This document shows, in pieces, positions 7,907 through 17,869 of a stretch of DNA of 64,000 nt. Within the stretch, counting starts at the first letter, position 1, and every line of letters starts with the position of its first letter. The DNA is taken from the IMG/VR virus record IMGVR_UViG_3300020204_002217, positions 1 through 64,000 of that record. One strand, given 5' to 3'. The position numbers and the translations under genes were made by a program. The notes below the pieces were generated by a model. It ran no database searches. It worked only from the letters and a program-made list of their open reading frames with translations, and was not told the DNA's origin. The stretch comes from a virus.

Positions 7907-8750
7907 TATGAAGGGGTCTCTTTTCCTCAACTCTTTTAACTTCTTGCGGTAAGCAATCTCCCTCTTCAACTTTTTCCACCATCGAACTAAAAACATGATT
8001 TTCTCCTGCAAATTTGTAAAGTTCTTCAGCAAATAATTCATGAGGAACTTCGTTATGATGCCAATATTTAGCTTTAGGATTTTCATATCCTAAATTCTTG
8101 TACTTCCAATAAAAACACTCATCCTTATTTAGCAAGTTATAGTATCTACTTTGATCTATATGCTTAATATAATAATCAAGTAAGGTTTCTTTTTCACCTA
8201 CAGTGTACATAGCATTACACATTAAGTATTCTATACCTTTTAATTTAAGATAATTTTGAAGCATTAATATACTAGTCACTGTAGCTATTTCAAGATACAA
8301 TGGATTATCTGCCATAAATCTTTGCACCATTTGAAAATATTCTTTTTCTTCGTTACTATAGCTATTGTTATCGTCTCTTCCAGTACCATAATTTATATTA
8401 TAGACAAAATTTTGAGTTGTATCGAACCAGTCAGCAGACCTACAAATCTTTTCTCCGTCTATTTCGTAAGGTCTTACTAACTCCATTCTACCACTATCTG
8501 TCCAAGCTATTAGTACACTAAGAGTTACATAATCACTTTTAAGTTGATTATCAATCCAAGTCATAACTGATCGTGCTATACCAGCATTACTTATTGAATG
8601 ATGACCTATATTTACAGGTATTTTTCCTAACTTTCTAGCTAAACAATTGCCGAAACTGTATTGTCTATTATAAACACTATCTTGAGCGCCATTAATTTCA
8701 GCTCCGGCAATATGACTACAGCCGGCTATTAGCAATACATCTTGCGTCAT
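7902..8750 (-). CDS. SGNH-hydrolase-like protein
   Basis: The 282-residue product starts with a beta strand and a nucleophile-elbow-like LLIAGCSHIAGAE (candidate Ser12), has NIGHHSISNAGIARSV near residue 48 resembling the glycine/asparagine blocks of SGNH enzymes, and has YWHHNEVPHELFAEELY late in the chain where the catalytic Asp-His block is expected. Members of this superfamily add or remove acyl groups, often acetyl on sugars. The C-terminal Asp of the usual DxxH pair is not obvious, so activity is uncertain. The gene follows the radical SAM gene by eight bases. A second, better preserved SGNH-like gene is at 16949-17869. Confidence 0.6.
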   Translation of the reverse strand: MTQDVLLIAGCSHIAGAEINGAQDSVYNRQYSFGNCLARKLGKIPVNIGHHSISNAGIARSVMTWIDNQLKSDYVTLSVLIAWTDSGRMELVRPYEIDGEKICRSADWFDTTQNFVYNINYGTGRDDNNSYSNEEKEYFQMVQRFMADNPLYLEIATVTSILMLQNYLKLKGIEYLMCNAMYTVGEKETLLDYYIKHIDQSRYYNLLNKDECFYWKYKNLGYENPKAKYWHHNEVPHELFAEELYKFAGENHVFSSMVEKVEEGDCLPQEVKRVEEKRPLHI

Positions 8751-8758
8751 ACTGCTAC

Positions 8759-11092
8759 TTATACTGGAAATGCAGGTCTTTTTGTTTTTCTAACTTCAGG
8801 TACAGAAACAATAATTTCTAACTCAGGTTTAGGCTTTACGTCTGACCTTTTAATGTCTAATACATTTACAGTAGCAAGTGACAATGCTTCTTTGGCAGTC
8901 ATTGCTTCTTTTTCAGGTATTACTGTTGCTGTACTGTTGGAAACTTTAACCTCATAATTTTTATAATCGCCCCAATCGCCTTGACCTACATAATGGTTTT
9001 CAAAACTAAAATCTATACTAGCGTTTAATGCTGCTTCTTCATTTAATAAATTTGCAAAATCTTGTCCACTACGGCCCTCATCCTCACTCCACTGAGGTTT
9101 AGCTAACTTCCTAGCACGTTTAGCAGTATTAGCTTGTATACGAGAATAGTCCTGTGCATAGAAAGGACCCTTACGTCCTTGTGGGGGAGGCAAACGATCA
9201 TCAGTTGGATTATCTATTTGATTAAACTTTGTATAAAAGTCTGCTTCCCATTTACCGTCCTTATTAATTTTAAATTTGTATATTCCTGTATAGAAACATG
9301 CACCATAAGTATTACCAAATTCACGTTGGTCTATTTCAGGATTAAAATGTATTTCTGCAGTAAATCCACCTCTTACCTTCCATAACATACGCAAGAAAGT
9401 CCAAGGTTCATTTACTAAACTATTTGCATAAGGGTTATTTGGATCTACAGGGGGTATAATATTATAATCAAATTTCTCATATTGTATTTCTCTAAAATAT
9501 GTAGGATCGTCAAATTTTATTAGATAATGTTCCTTACGTAAATTATCACGTATAGGATAACTTATAGGATTATCTGTAAATCCTTTAAACATATCTAACC
9601 ACATATGTATAAGTTTAACGCGAGCCATAATATGACTTCCGCCCTTAGTAAAATCGTTACTTATCCAAAAGCCCTGATACTTGTGCCATGACACATTAAA
9701 TTTATGGGGATTTTGTCCTACTATAGTCTCAGGCCCTAAGCCATAACCAACACCCAGACCTGCATTATTAATATTCATGTTTCTTTGACGCCACATGAAT
9801 GTCATAGTGTCTGCAAAGTCTTGATAATCTTCTGTAGGGAATCCTACAATCCAATTAGTTGCAGCCCATATTCCTACTTCTTTACCGGCTTTAAAATTAT
9901 CTTCCATTTCTTGTATAGTCACACCTTTTGCCATATCATCTAATACTTTTTGACTACCGCTTTCACAACCATAGTTAAACATTATGCAGCCGCCTTCTTT
10001 AAGGTCTTTAAAGTATTCAAGATCCATACGTCCGTCGCAACGTGCATATCCAGTCCAGTTTATTTTAAGACCTTTTGCTGCTACTGCTTTACAGAAAGCA
10101 CGTAATTCTTTTAAGTTTCCATTAACAAGACTATCAATAAACCATATAATATCTGTGCCTTTATTATAGTAAAGCCATTCTACTTCTGTGACTAGGTCTA
10201 CTGCTTGACGTTGACGATACTTCCAAAAGTGAGTTTCTTCGCAAAATGTACACTTAGCTGTACATCCGCGACTAATTTCGCTGTTTACTCCATTGGGTAA
10301 TTCATATAAGCTAAAGTCAATACTTTCATAGTCTGGCATTGGTAGACCATTGATGTTTAATCTTTCATCTTCTGGTTGACTTAAAATTAATGGAGTATTT
10401 CTAATATTACCATTTTCTGCATCTTCTAAAAGTTTTAGTAAATTAATTTCACCTTCACCTATGACAACATAATCATAATAAGGTTCAACTTTGAACCAAC
10501 TCTTATGCACGTTAGGTCCACCTACTGCTATTTTGATTTCGGGCTTCCTACGTTTTAATTCTTCGCACATCCATTTGGTAGGTTCTTCGCTGATATAATA
10601 TACACTGAAGCCAACTACGTCCGGATCTTTTGACAATATTTTATCTATTGTATCTGATAATATAGGTTCAAGTAAAGGATGAACATATCTTTTATAATTG
10701 TCGCCTAACCAACGCCAGCTAGCACTAGGATCCCAAAGTCTAAATGGAATTTTTTCATTTGGACGCCAATCATCTCTATAAGCATTATAAGCAAGAACAT
10801 TTAAGTCATAAATGTTTGTTTCGTAGCCTGAACTTTTTGCTACACCGGATAGTCTTGCTAGACTAAATGGAGGCATATATGGACTCCACTCAGGACACAA
10901 TACTAAAGCTAATTTCGTTTTACGTGTTTTATAATCTACATAAACGGGTGTTAGGTTTTTCTGCACTGTAGGTTTTGCATATGGCGCAATAGCATTCATC
11001 ATGCTGCGATGACGTTCATCTGCAATATCCTCAGTGGGTCTTTGGTGAGGCTTTAATTCATTTACTGCTAAGTGTCTTAAGTTAAAATCCAA
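8759..11092 (-). CDS. B12-binding-domain radical SAM protein
   Basis: The 777-residue protein has an N-terminal cobalamin-binding-like Rossmann domain (residues ~60-225, PPFSLARLSGVAKSSGY, then VVGFSVYYISEE, AVGGPNVHKSW and VIGEGE) followed by a radical SAM core with SRGCTAKCTFC, the cluster ligands being C277, C281 and C284. NYGCESGSQKVLDDMAKG and IVGFPTED are typical later core motifs. No DxHxxG motif is present, as is common in this class. A roughly 250-residue C-terminal extension has no recognised fold. Relatives perform methylations or other radical chemistry on unactivated carbons. Translation probably starts at TTG 11092: AAGGAG lies about 10 bases upstream and a promoter core just beyond. 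Confidence 0.92.
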   Translation of the reverse strand: MDFNLRHLAVNELKPHQRPTEDIADERHRSMMNAIAPYAKPTVQKNLTPVYVDYKTRKTKLALVLCPEWSPYMPPFSLARLSGVAKSSGYETNIYDLNVLAYNAYRDDWRPNEKIPFRLWDPSASWRWLGDNYKRYVHPLLEPILSDTIDKILSKDPDVVGFSVYYISEEPTKWMCEELKRRKPEIKIAVGGPNVHKSWFKVEPYYDYVVIGEGEINLLKLLEDAENGNIRNTPLILSQPEDERLNINGLPMPDYESIDFSLYELPNGVNSEISRGCTAKCTFCEETHFWKYRQRQAVDLVTEVEWLYYNKGTDIIWFIDSLVNGNLKELRAFCKAVAAKGLKINWTGYARCDGRMDLEYFKDLKEGGCIMFNYGCESGSQKVLDDMAKGVTIQEMEDNFKAGKEVGIWAATNWIVGFPTEDYQDFADTMTFMWRQRNMNINNAGLGVGYGLGPETIVGQNPHKFNVSWHKYQGFWISNDFTKGGSHIMARVKLIHMWLDMFKGFTDNPISYPIRDNLRKEHYLIKFDDPTYFREIQYEKFDYNIIPPVDPNNPYANSLVNEPWTFLRMLWKVRGGFTAEIHFNPEIDQREFGNTYGACFYTGIYKFKINKDGKWEADFYTKFNQIDNPTDDRLPPPQGRKGPFYAQDYSRIQANTAKRARKLAKPQWSEDEGRSGQDFANLLNEEAALNASIDFSFENHYVGQGDWGDYKNYEVKVSNSTATVIPEKEAMTAKEALSLATVNVLDIKRSDVKPKPELEIIVSVPEVRKTKRPAFPV

Positions 11093-11111
11093 TTTGTGTA
11101 TACTCCTTACT

Positions 11112-11119
11112 TATTTAGA
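11112..11119 (-). promoter_or_regulatory. Late-promoter-like TCTAAATA with downstream AAGGAG
   Basis: The minus strand reads TCTAAATA, then 19 bases (including AAGGAG) to the TTG start at 11092. The core overlaps the stop codon of the 218-residue gene. It resembles the TCTAAATA at 30419-30426. Confidence 0.5.
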
Positions 11120-11771
11120 TTTTAGCAAAGAAGCCGCGTAAACTTTTTGTAAAGCCTTCAGTCGCTTTTATAAAATCATGTTGTAATTTATAGTGAATTA
11201 TGGCCCTTTTTCCAATAATACGTGTGGTTTCATGATAAAATCCAGATACTCTTGCTACATGATTATAGGTTTCTTCATTTTCGTCATTATTTTCAATAAC
11301 AAGCACATCAGCAGTAAGAGGTAATGCAGGTCTTATATGTTCTAAATATTGGTTCAGCATATTTTGTTTATCGGTTACTGCTTCAGGAATAGTAATAACT
11401 ATTAGATCATAATTTTTCTTTGGTATATCCACAGGGTATTTACATACTACTGTATCTACGTGATATGGTATATAATGATTAAAAGATATTTGTTTTAAGT
11501 AACTACATTTTTGAGAACTATCATCACAAAATGTTATTTTATTTGTAACTCCTAATCCTAATAATTCAAAGCCTATCTCACCCATATTAGAATTAATTAT
11601 TAATGTGTTAAGATAAAATCTATGATATATAGTTCCTATAAACTCTATTAGTTCAGGAATTATATCATAATGTTCATAAACCTTTTCATTTGGTTCGTAA
11701 AGTATGATATTGCTATGAAGAAAAATTCTTCCCTTATCTGGGTCGTCTAAAGCTGTTTTTGAGTTTATCAT
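11115..11771 (-). CDS. Class I SAM-methyltransferase-like protein, degenerate
   Basis: The 218-residue protein has the strand-turn pattern of a Rossmann methyltransferase: NTLIINSNMGEIGFELLGLG in place of motif I, ITFCDDSSQKC in place of the acidic motif II, and YDLIVITIPEA in place of motif IV. The glycine-rich loop is not canonical, so SAM binding is doubtful and a non-catalytic role is possible. The start ATG at 11771 lies one base after the stop of the large dehydrogenase fusion (TAATATG), so translation is probably coupled to it. Its location inside a sugar-modification cluster suggests a sugar or glycan target, which is inference. Confidence 0.5.
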   Translation of the reverse strand: MINSKTALDDPDKGRIFLHSNIILYEPNEKVYEHYDIIPELIEFIGTIYHRFYLNTLIINSNMGEIGFELLGLGVTNKITFCDDSSQKCSYLKQISFNHYIPYHVDTVVCKYPVDIPKKNYDLIVITIPEAVTDKQNMLNQYLEHIRPALPLTADVLVIENNDENEETYNHVARVSGFYHETTRIIGKRAIIHYKLQHDFIKATEGFTKSLRGFFAKI

Positions 11772-11772
11772 A

Positions 11773-14058
11773 TTAATTTAAAAAAGTCGTATCTACCTTA
11801 TAGTTATTATTTTCCTTAAAAAATAGCATATGATTGTATTCAACTATGGGTTTAACATTTTTATAAAAATCTAACCATTGTGTTGTATAGGTTAGCAATC
11901 TTTTAATTTCTTTATATACTGCTTCCAAACGTAAATCATCATCTTCTATTTGATCATAATTTTCATCAATAAATGGACTAAAAGTTTTGTACCCTAAATT
12001 ATGTAGTTCCTTTAAAATAGTGGGTTTTCCTAAAATTATAAAAGGATGTTTCATAGCAATAGCTTTATAAGTTTTTTCACTTATAAAAACAGTATCATCT
12101 CTTCCATTTGTGTAAAAGTCTGTTTCAGTAATTATACTAAAACTACTTGATTTAAAGTATTTAAAATCGTCTGGAAGTATATCTACTGGATTGGGTCGTT
12201 CTGGTGTAATGTTTAACCTTAAAGGTAAATCTTTTTTAAATTTACGTATGTTTGAACACATAGGAGAATTTATAGTTGTAATTAAAAATTGTTTATCTCC
12301 CTCAAATGAGACATGTCCCATATGTACTATACTGTCTCTATACATATTATCCAATAACTTTATTCTATGCAACCTAGGCACTTTGTTAAAACATAAAAAA
12401 TTCTTTTCTCTAAATGTAAGTTCATAATCTCCAGTAAACTCTACATTTTTATATTTTTTTCTAGTAGCATGATGAAAGTAATTCGTACAAACTATAGTAA
12501 TGTACCTTTCTATATTATACTTAATACATAAATTTCTATACAAAGATTTCTGAACGCTTGCGCCAGTTAATAACACAAAATGTGCCGAATCAATTTTATG
12601 TGCTACTAGACTATGAATTCTATGAATTTTTAAGACTATTGACTCCAATAGTGTTTCAGAACAACAATCAAATATAATTCTATTTTTGCCGTTATCTATA
12701 GCTTGTATAATTTCCTCTACGACATCCTCAGTTGGTCGTAACCTAAATGTACACATAGGCGCTATATCCGCAGGGATTATATGCGCTCTATGTAAACTTG
12801 ATCCTATTTCTGGAATAAACAGAATTATTTGATCTAGTCTATCTCTAAATTCTTTTTCTGTTAGTTTATGCTTTTTTTTAGGACGTGTATCACCATAGTG
12901 AATTATCTCACCAGTATGATTTCTATGATTTAACTTACGCCATGGGTCAATAACAACTGTATGTTGCGGAAAATTAAGTTTTTCTGTATAGTCGTCCCAA
13001 TACCCTATTAAGTAAACGTCTGTCCAATCTTCATGCAGTTCATAATCCTCGGTGTTAGGATCATAATATCTAACGTAACCACCGTGTAACATTATGTAAT
13101 GACCTATTAATAAGCTATTACTACCCTGAGTATAATGAACTTTTGGTTTATAGGCTTTGCCAACTATTGTGATTTTTTTACCATTTTTTAAACAGCGCAA
13201 GGCCATATTTTCTGCTTGCACTTCTCTTGCCTTCATAATACTATCAAATAGATCATAACCCAAATTTAAACGATCTGCTAAAAATCTAAGTGCAATATTA
13301 TCTCTAGGATGACAAGCTCCGGCATCACCTAGTCCTGCTTTCATATATGCTGGACCCATGATACGGTGTGTAGATTTAGCAAGAGCGTTTGTCACAACAT
13401 CCACATTCATGTTTCCATTAAATTCAGCAACGTCTTGTATCATGTTGACTAAAGCTAATTTTGTACTAATAAAAGTATTGTAAAAAATCTTAATAGCTTC
13501 AGCTTCATCCCAAGTACCTACTTCATATCGAGGCTCATTCTGCATAAAAACCTTGTAAAAATCTATAAGTTCTTTTGCGTCGCCTGTTAAACTACCATCT
13601 TCTGTTCCAATGATAACCATTTCAGGATTAACCATATCCCATTTTATAGTGCCCATTGCTATTAAATATGGATTGTAAATAAAACGTGCTTTAGTTATAC
13701 ATGGACGTAATAGAGTTCGTGTGGTACCTGGTAATACTGTGCTAATTAAAACTACAAGTTGGTGAGATTTGGCATGTAAATTAACTTCACGTAATATATT
13801 AATTACCGGAGTATAATCAAAGTCTTTGTTAGGGAGATGACTAGTAGGAGTTTCTCCTCCATACATGTCTTCGTGTGGTGTAGGAGCTGCTATAAAAATT
13901 ATGTTTCTGTCTGCTATAGCATCCTGAATACTGTCTTTCATAACAAACCCAGGACTTCTGGGCAAAATATCGTAACCTACTACATCATAATGTTGAGCCA
14001 TTACTTCAGCGCAATCTTTACCCAATTTTCCAACACCTATCATTGCTACTTTCTTCAT
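11773..14058 (-). CDS. Nucleotide-sugar dehydrogenase fused to a glycosyltransferase-like domain
   Basis: Residues ~1-410 are a UDP-glucose/GDP-mannose dehydrogenase: NAD motif GVGKLG (8-13), IFIAAPTP, ISTVLPGTT, the catalytic block GACHPRDN (Cys near 250, usually GGSCFPKD) and the C-terminal domain motif VGKAYKP. Such enzymes oxidise a nucleotide sugar at C6 to the uronic acid. Residues ~420-761 are a separate domain shared with two neighbours (14069-15067, 19695-21095): FLCFNKVPRLHRI near 553, then SEKTYKAIAMKHPFIILG and LGYKTFSPF. That domain resembles the nucleotide-binding half of GT10-like glycosyltransferases, which I call only tentatively. One polypeptide would thus make and possibly transfer a uronic acid. 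At 761 residues it is much longer than a normal dehydrogenase (about 430). Confidence 0.85.
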   Translation of the reverse strand: MKKVAMIGVGKLGKDCAEVMAQHYDVVGYDILPRSPGFVMKDSIQDAIADRNIIFIAAPTPHEDMYGGETPTSHLPNKDFDYTPVINILREVNLHAKSHQLVVLISTVLPGTTRTLLRPCITKARFIYNPYLIAMGTIKWDMVNPEMVIIGTEDGSLTGDAKELIDFYKVFMQNEPRYEVGTWDEAEAIKIFYNTFISTKLALVNMIQDVAEFNGNMNVDVVTNALAKSTHRIMGPAYMKAGLGDAGACHPRDNIALRFLADRLNLGYDLFDSIMKAREVQAENMALRCLKNGKKITIVGKAYKPKVHYTQGSNSLLIGHYIMLHGGYVRYYDPNTEDYELHEDWTDVYLIGYWDDYTEKLNFPQHTVVIDPWRKLNHRNHTGEIIHYGDTRPKKKHKLTEKEFRDRLDQIILFIPEIGSSLHRAHIIPADIAPMCTFRLRPTEDVVEEIIQAIDNGKNRIIFDCCSETLLESIVLKIHRIHSLVAHKIDSAHFVLLTGASVQKSLYRNLCIKYNIERYITIVCTNYFHHATRKKYKNVEFTGDYELTFREKNFLCFNKVPRLHRIKLLDNMYRDSIVHMGHVSFEGDKQFLITTINSPMCSNIRKFKKDLPLRLNITPERPNPVDILPDDFKYFKSSSFSIITETDFYTNGRDDTVFISEKTYKAIAMKHPFIILGKPTILKELHNLGYKTFSPFIDENYDQIEDDDLRLEAVYKEIKRLLTYTTQWLDFYKNVKPIVEYNHMLFFKENNNYKVDTTFLN

Positions 14059-14065
14059 AGTTGAT

Positions 14066-14073
14066 TATTTAGT
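14066..14073 (-). promoter_or_regulatory. Late-promoter-like ACTAAATA
   Basis: The minus strand reads ACTAAATAATCAACTATG: seven bases separate the core from the ATG of the dehydrogenase fusion. It overlaps the stop codon of the upstream gene. One of the weaker matches in the set. Confidence 0.4.
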
Positions 14074-15067
14074 TAGTCATTGCTTGACGTAGAAATTGCT
14101 TATATCTGTAATCTACATCGTAAAAATCACTATTATCTACTTTTAACTCTTTTATACGACATTGTATTATTTGTGGAATATATGTAATGTCATGAATTAT
14201 TTCTAAAGCTCTATTATAATTATGTAGAATTTTAGGATAAAGCTTATTATATAATAACTTTAAATTTTCATTTTTAATATTATGTAGATTAAGTACTAAT
14301 TGTTTAGCTCTATCATCTAAAACTACATTACTGTCAAATTTGTAATCAATTATTTCATCATATAGCTCAAAGCCTAGGTGTTTAAGATATTGATAATAAT
14401 TGGGCAAACTTAATACCACAAAAGGCTTTTTGAGCAAGATAGGCACTATAGTTTTTTCAGTTATGAACGGGACACTATCTGTAGCTTCGCCTACAACCTG
14501 CATGAAACTTTTATGTTGTTGTTTACAGAAAAAGAAACTATCTTGAAGTTGATAAAAGTCATCCCCTACTGATCTGTAACTGTTGTCATAATGTTTAAAT
14601 TTATAATGAGTGTTAATATAAGGAAATCTATTCCATGAAACAACACCTATATCTAATAGACCTTGCTCACTTATATTGTCTATTAAGGCGCAACGATGAT
14701 CATGTGATTTATTGTTTAAATTAATAAAAGGATAATCAAATTGGTCATATTTTACACTATCATAATCTATAGTATTACGTAGTAACATTTCGCCCCAATT
14801 AAACCAAAAACTATACCAATGTATTAATGTTATTTCTATTTTATCGCTTTCATAATATTTATAAAAGTCGTGATTAAAAGATGAAAATATATACGTAATT
14901 TTTCTTACACCCTTATTAAAAAGATCATCATAAAAATTATCGTTTATTGCCCAAAACCATTCTGTATCAGTATTAATTATTATATGGGAGGCAGTTGCGT
15001 TTTCAATAATATAATTATTATTATCGCCCCGCTGGTTGAAAAACCATTTTACTTCTTTGTGAGCCAT
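14069..15067 (-). CDS. Glycosyltransferase-like protein (EKT/KPF domain)
   Basis: The 332-residue protein carries at residues ~200-300 the domain described for the C-terminus of the dehydrogenase fusion: VGEATDSVPFITEKTIVPIL, KKPFVVLSLPNYYQYLKHLG and FELYDEII. Conserved Glu-Lys before a hydrophobic helix is the pattern of the nucleotide-binding motif in GT10-like enzymes. The N-terminal half is rich in aromatic residues and not recognised. Function as a glycosyltransferase is inferred from weak motif similarity and from context. The ATG at 15067 lies 19 bases inside the upstream radical SAM gene in another frame. Confidence 0.6.
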   Translation of the reverse strand: MAHKEVKWFFNQRGDNNNYIIENATASHIIINTDTEWFWAINDNFYDDLFNKGVRKITYIFSSFNHDFYKYYESDKIEITLIHWYSFWFNWGEMLLRNTIDYDSVKYDQFDYPFINLNNKSHDHRCALIDNISEQGLLDIGVVSWNRFPYINTHYKFKHYDNSYRSVGDDFYQLQDSFFFCKQQHKSFMQVVGEATDSVPFITEKTIVPILLKKPFVVLSLPNYYQYLKHLGFELYDEIIDYKFDSNVVLDDRAKQLVLNLHNIKNENLKLLYNKLYPKILHNYNRALEIIHDITYIPQIIQCRIKELKVDNSDFYDVDYRYKQFLRQAMTN

Positions 15068-16989
15068 GCTTTACCAAAATTTCTACGTCTAGCAAAAAAT
15101 ATCTGTTCACAAAATCTTTGTAGTGATTGGTGTTTATCTTCAGGAAAATCAAACTCATATGTGCATGTTGAATGGGAATAAAGATTACTATTGTCTTTTA
15201 CATATCCTGGAATGTCAAAGTTTAAATTAAGTATTTTTGGATAATCAGAAATAGTGTTGTAATCAATTAAAAATGTTTTTTGAAATAGTACTAGCTCTTT
15301 TTGTAAGTCATAATCTAAATTAAAGTACGTGTAAAGAAAGTTATCTATAAATTTAAATATATGACTATGTTTGTTTTCACTATGTATATTAATAACAGTG
15401 CTATGTATTAAGTTCCAACCATGTATTTCCATTCCTTGTATAGGATCATGATCTATTTTACCTTCCTCAGTCCATTTAGAGTAATGAGTTCGAATCCTTT
15501 TAATTTCTTCACTAAACCATTCATCTTTTTGTATGTACTCAAAAAGTAATTCATAAAATTTACTATACTCTACATTTTGTGATTTATACAATACTCTACT
15601 AATATAATTTGTTATACCGTTAATATGGAACGTGTTTATAAACCAACTCCATACTTGAGCCTCAATCATGTCATGTCTAGGCATATCTTTTGTCGATACT
15701 ATAACCTCTATTCCTTCTTTTAGCTCATGCTCATTATATGTGCCTACAAGATAATCATAGACAACTTTGCCTTCTAAATTAAACTCTTCTTTTTGTGTAA
15801 GGTTCATTTCGGCATTTTCTAATAACTGTGCTTGGTAGACTGTAATGCCAGTATGGTTTCCTGCTTTAAATAGCTTATAGAAGTTATCTTTCCAAGTTTG
15901 TAGTGTTTCGCCCGGCAAACCTAAAATTAGTTCAGTATACAACGGAATGCTATACTGTTCACATATTTCAAATACCTCTTCAATCTTGTTCATCTCAAGA
16001 TTTTTTCTTTTGATGATATCTAAAACGTTATCATCCATACTTTGCACAGATAAGTTCAGTCCCATCTTACTTCCGCCTTCATAAATTAGCTTACGAACAA
16101 TATCAACTACTTCTTGTTTTTGATTTTTAGCCCAAGCTATCGTATAGGCCTTAGGATTACCATACTTCTTTTGTACTTCAATTAGTTTATCAGCTATCAA
16201 ACTGTCTCGTTCTGGAAAAATACCGAAGTTAGCATCTGTCAAACTTATAAAATCTAATCCATGACTTCCTATCCATTCTAATTCATCAAATACTCTGTGC
16301 AAATCAAACTTCTTTACTTTATTATAAGTAAGACTGCCCCAGTCACAAAATGTACATGCATATGGACAACCCCGATTTGTTTCTAGTGTGGCATTCCAGC
16401 GTATCTCCGGATGATCATTCATCAACTTATCAAACACACCCGTAAGATAAGGACTAGGAATCTCGTCAAGTTTTTCAATTCTTATACCAGGACCAGTATC
16501 AAATATTTTGCCATTATCATTAATAAGCAAACCCGATATTGATTTAAAACTAGCTCCCTTTACACTTATAGTTTCAAGTAATTTCTTAAAAGTTATTTCA
16601 CCTTCTTGTTTAACAGCTATATCTACATATGGGAATTTTTCAAAAAAATTCTTATCAGTAATAGGAGGTTCCGGGCCTCCGATAAAAATTAAAATGTCTT
16701 TGTTTCTTTTTTTAAGTTTTTTAGCTAGAACGTTGTTATAACTACGGTTCCAAATATAAGTACTAAACCCTACGACCTGACTATCTTTAAGTTTTTCTAC
16801 AGCCTCTTCGATAGTATCGCGACGCCAGATAAATTCACCTAATTCAAACTTATCTGTTATATGTTTAAATTGGCTTACATAGCTCCATAATACAGCCGGG
16901 CTATAGGGTAAGTAGTAGGCATTAAATTCTTTAGGACCCTGTTGAAAATTAGGGTTGACAAAACTGACGGTTATTTTTGACATAGCCAT
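15049..16989 (-). CDS. B12-binding-domain radical SAM protein
   Basis: The 646-residue protein opens with a cobalamin-binding-type domain (PAVLWSYVSQ, VVGFSTYIWNRSYNNVLAK, IFIGGPEPP, VKQEGEITFKKLLE) and continues with a radical SAM core, TNRGCPYACTFCDWGSL, ligands C208, C212 and C215. LGLPGETLQTWKDNF is the usual core motif downstream. It is not a close copy of the protein at 8759-11092: about 130 residues shorter and without its long tail. Two ATG codons open the frame (MAM...); a CATAAATA core lies three bases upstream of the first. The 5' end overlaps the SGNH gene by 41 bases. Substrate unknown. Confidence 0.92.
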   Translation of the reverse strand: MAMSKITVSFVNPNFQQGPKEFNAYYLPYSPAVLWSYVSQFKHITDKFELGEFIWRRDTIEEAVEKLKDSQVVGFSTYIWNRSYNNVLAKKLKKRNKDILIFIGGPEPPITDKNFFEKFPYVDIAVKQEGEITFKKLLETISVKGASFKSISGLLINDNGKIFDTGPGIRIEKLDEIPSPYLTGVFDKLMNDHPEIRWNATLETNRGCPYACTFCDWGSLTYNKVKKFDLHRVFDELEWIGSHGLDFISLTDANFGIFPERDSLIADKLIEVQKKYGNPKAYTIAWAKNQKQEVVDIVRKLIYEGGSKMGLNLSVQSMDDNVLDIIKRKNLEMNKIEEVFEICEQYSIPLYTELILGLPGETLQTWKDNFYKLFKAGNHTGITVYQAQLLENAEMNLTQKEEFNLEGKVVYDYLVGTYNEHELKEGIEVIVSTKDMPRHDMIEAQVWSWFINTFHINGITNYISRVLYKSQNVEYSKFYELLFEYIQKDEWFSEEIKRIRTHYSKWTEEGKIDHDPIQGMEIHGWNLIHSTVINIHSENKHSHIFKFIDNFLYTYFNLDYDLQKELVLFQKTFLIDYNTISDYPKILNLNFDIPGYVKDNSNLYSHSTCTYEFDFPEDKHQSLQRFCEQIFFARRRNFGKAWLTKK

Positions 16990-17869
16990 GACTATTTATG
17001 AAGTCGGCTAATTCACTTGCTATAAACTTGTAACCTTCAATGGTTGGGTGTGCGCCGTCGCAATTAGTTAAGTATTTTGCTGGCCAATCTCTTCTCTTAT
17101 AAAAGTTGTACCATCCACCTAACTGATCCTTAGGTAGAAGACCATCCAATAAAGCCAGTTTATGTACAAAGTTGGTATAATCTTTACTTGCGTGAAAGTA
17201 ATTTGACCAGTCTATTTTATTAAAAAATTTATTGCCGCTATACTGTTGCATGTAAGTTTTAATATCTAATCCATATGGATCATTAAAAGCGTTGGCAAAC
17301 ATAAATTTGTAATTATGTGCTTTGGCAAATGTCTGAGCATTAATAATAGCCATAAGTGAGTTGTTGACGACAAAATGATCACTATGTAACATTTTTCCAT
17401 AAACAGCCCATAATGGTTCTTCGATGTCTCCGTGACCAGCAAATGGCCAAGCTGTGCGCCATTTGTAATGTTTATATTCTAAAGTTGAGTACATATCATC
17501 AGGCGGCACATAAGGCGGAATAGGACACAAAGGGTCTCGCTGCCAAAAATCAAGTCTTTCAAAACCACTAAGCATCATAACTATAATGCCTGTGCTATTA
17601 CCAAAATCAATTTTATCAGCAAAATGAAGTTGATTGGCTGCAGCCAAATTTCCTATTCCACGTACACCTAGATTTACTGATGTATATTCAGGAAAATGAT
17701 CTCTAGATAAAACATTTACCCAGCTATGTTCATGTTCATGATGTCTTAAATAATAATCAGGTTTGCAACGAACCTGCACCCTACCGCCATGTTCTTTCCA
17801 AACTTCTTCTGGGTATCCTCCTTCACCCTGTGTCCAGCTGCATCCTATACCAACAATATACTTTTTCAT
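16949..17869 (-). CDS. SGNH-hydrolase-like protein
   Basis: The 306-residue protein has the block I motif IVGIGCSWTQGEG (candidate nucleophile Ser11), block II SVNLGVRGIGNLAAANQ near residue 65, and the catalytic CDGAHPTIEGYKFIASEL near residue 285, giving the Asp-His pair. All key residues are in place, so it is probably active as an esterase or acyltransferase, with a polysaccharide or sugar substrate suggested by context. It starts at ATG 17869, directly after the stop of the upstream gene (TAAATG), and ends 41 bases inside the next gene. No signal peptide is seen, so it should act in the cytoplasm. Confidence 0.8.
   Translation of the reverse strand: MKKYIVGIGCSWTQGEGGYPEEVWKEHGGRVQVRCKPDYYLRHHEHEHSWVNVLSRDHFPEYTSVNLGVRGIGNLAAANQLHFADKIDFGNSTGIIVMMLSGFERLDFWQRDPLCPIPPYVPPDDMYSTLEYKHYKWRTAWPFAGHGDIEEPLWAVYGKMLHSDHFVVNNSLMAIINAQTFAKAHNYKFMFANAFNDPYGLDIKTYMQQYSGNKFFNKIDWSNYFHASKDYTNFVHKLALLDGLLPKDQLGGWYNFYKRRDWPAKYLTNCDGAHPTIEGYKFIASELADFINSHGYVKNNRQFCQP
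16993..17000 (-). promoter_or_regulatory. Late promoter core, CATAAATA, inside the SGNH gene
   Basis: The minus strand reads CATAAATAGTCATGGCTATG. It lies within the 3' end of the upstream gene, three bases before the first ATG and nine before the second ATG of the radical SAM gene. Confidence 0.5.
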
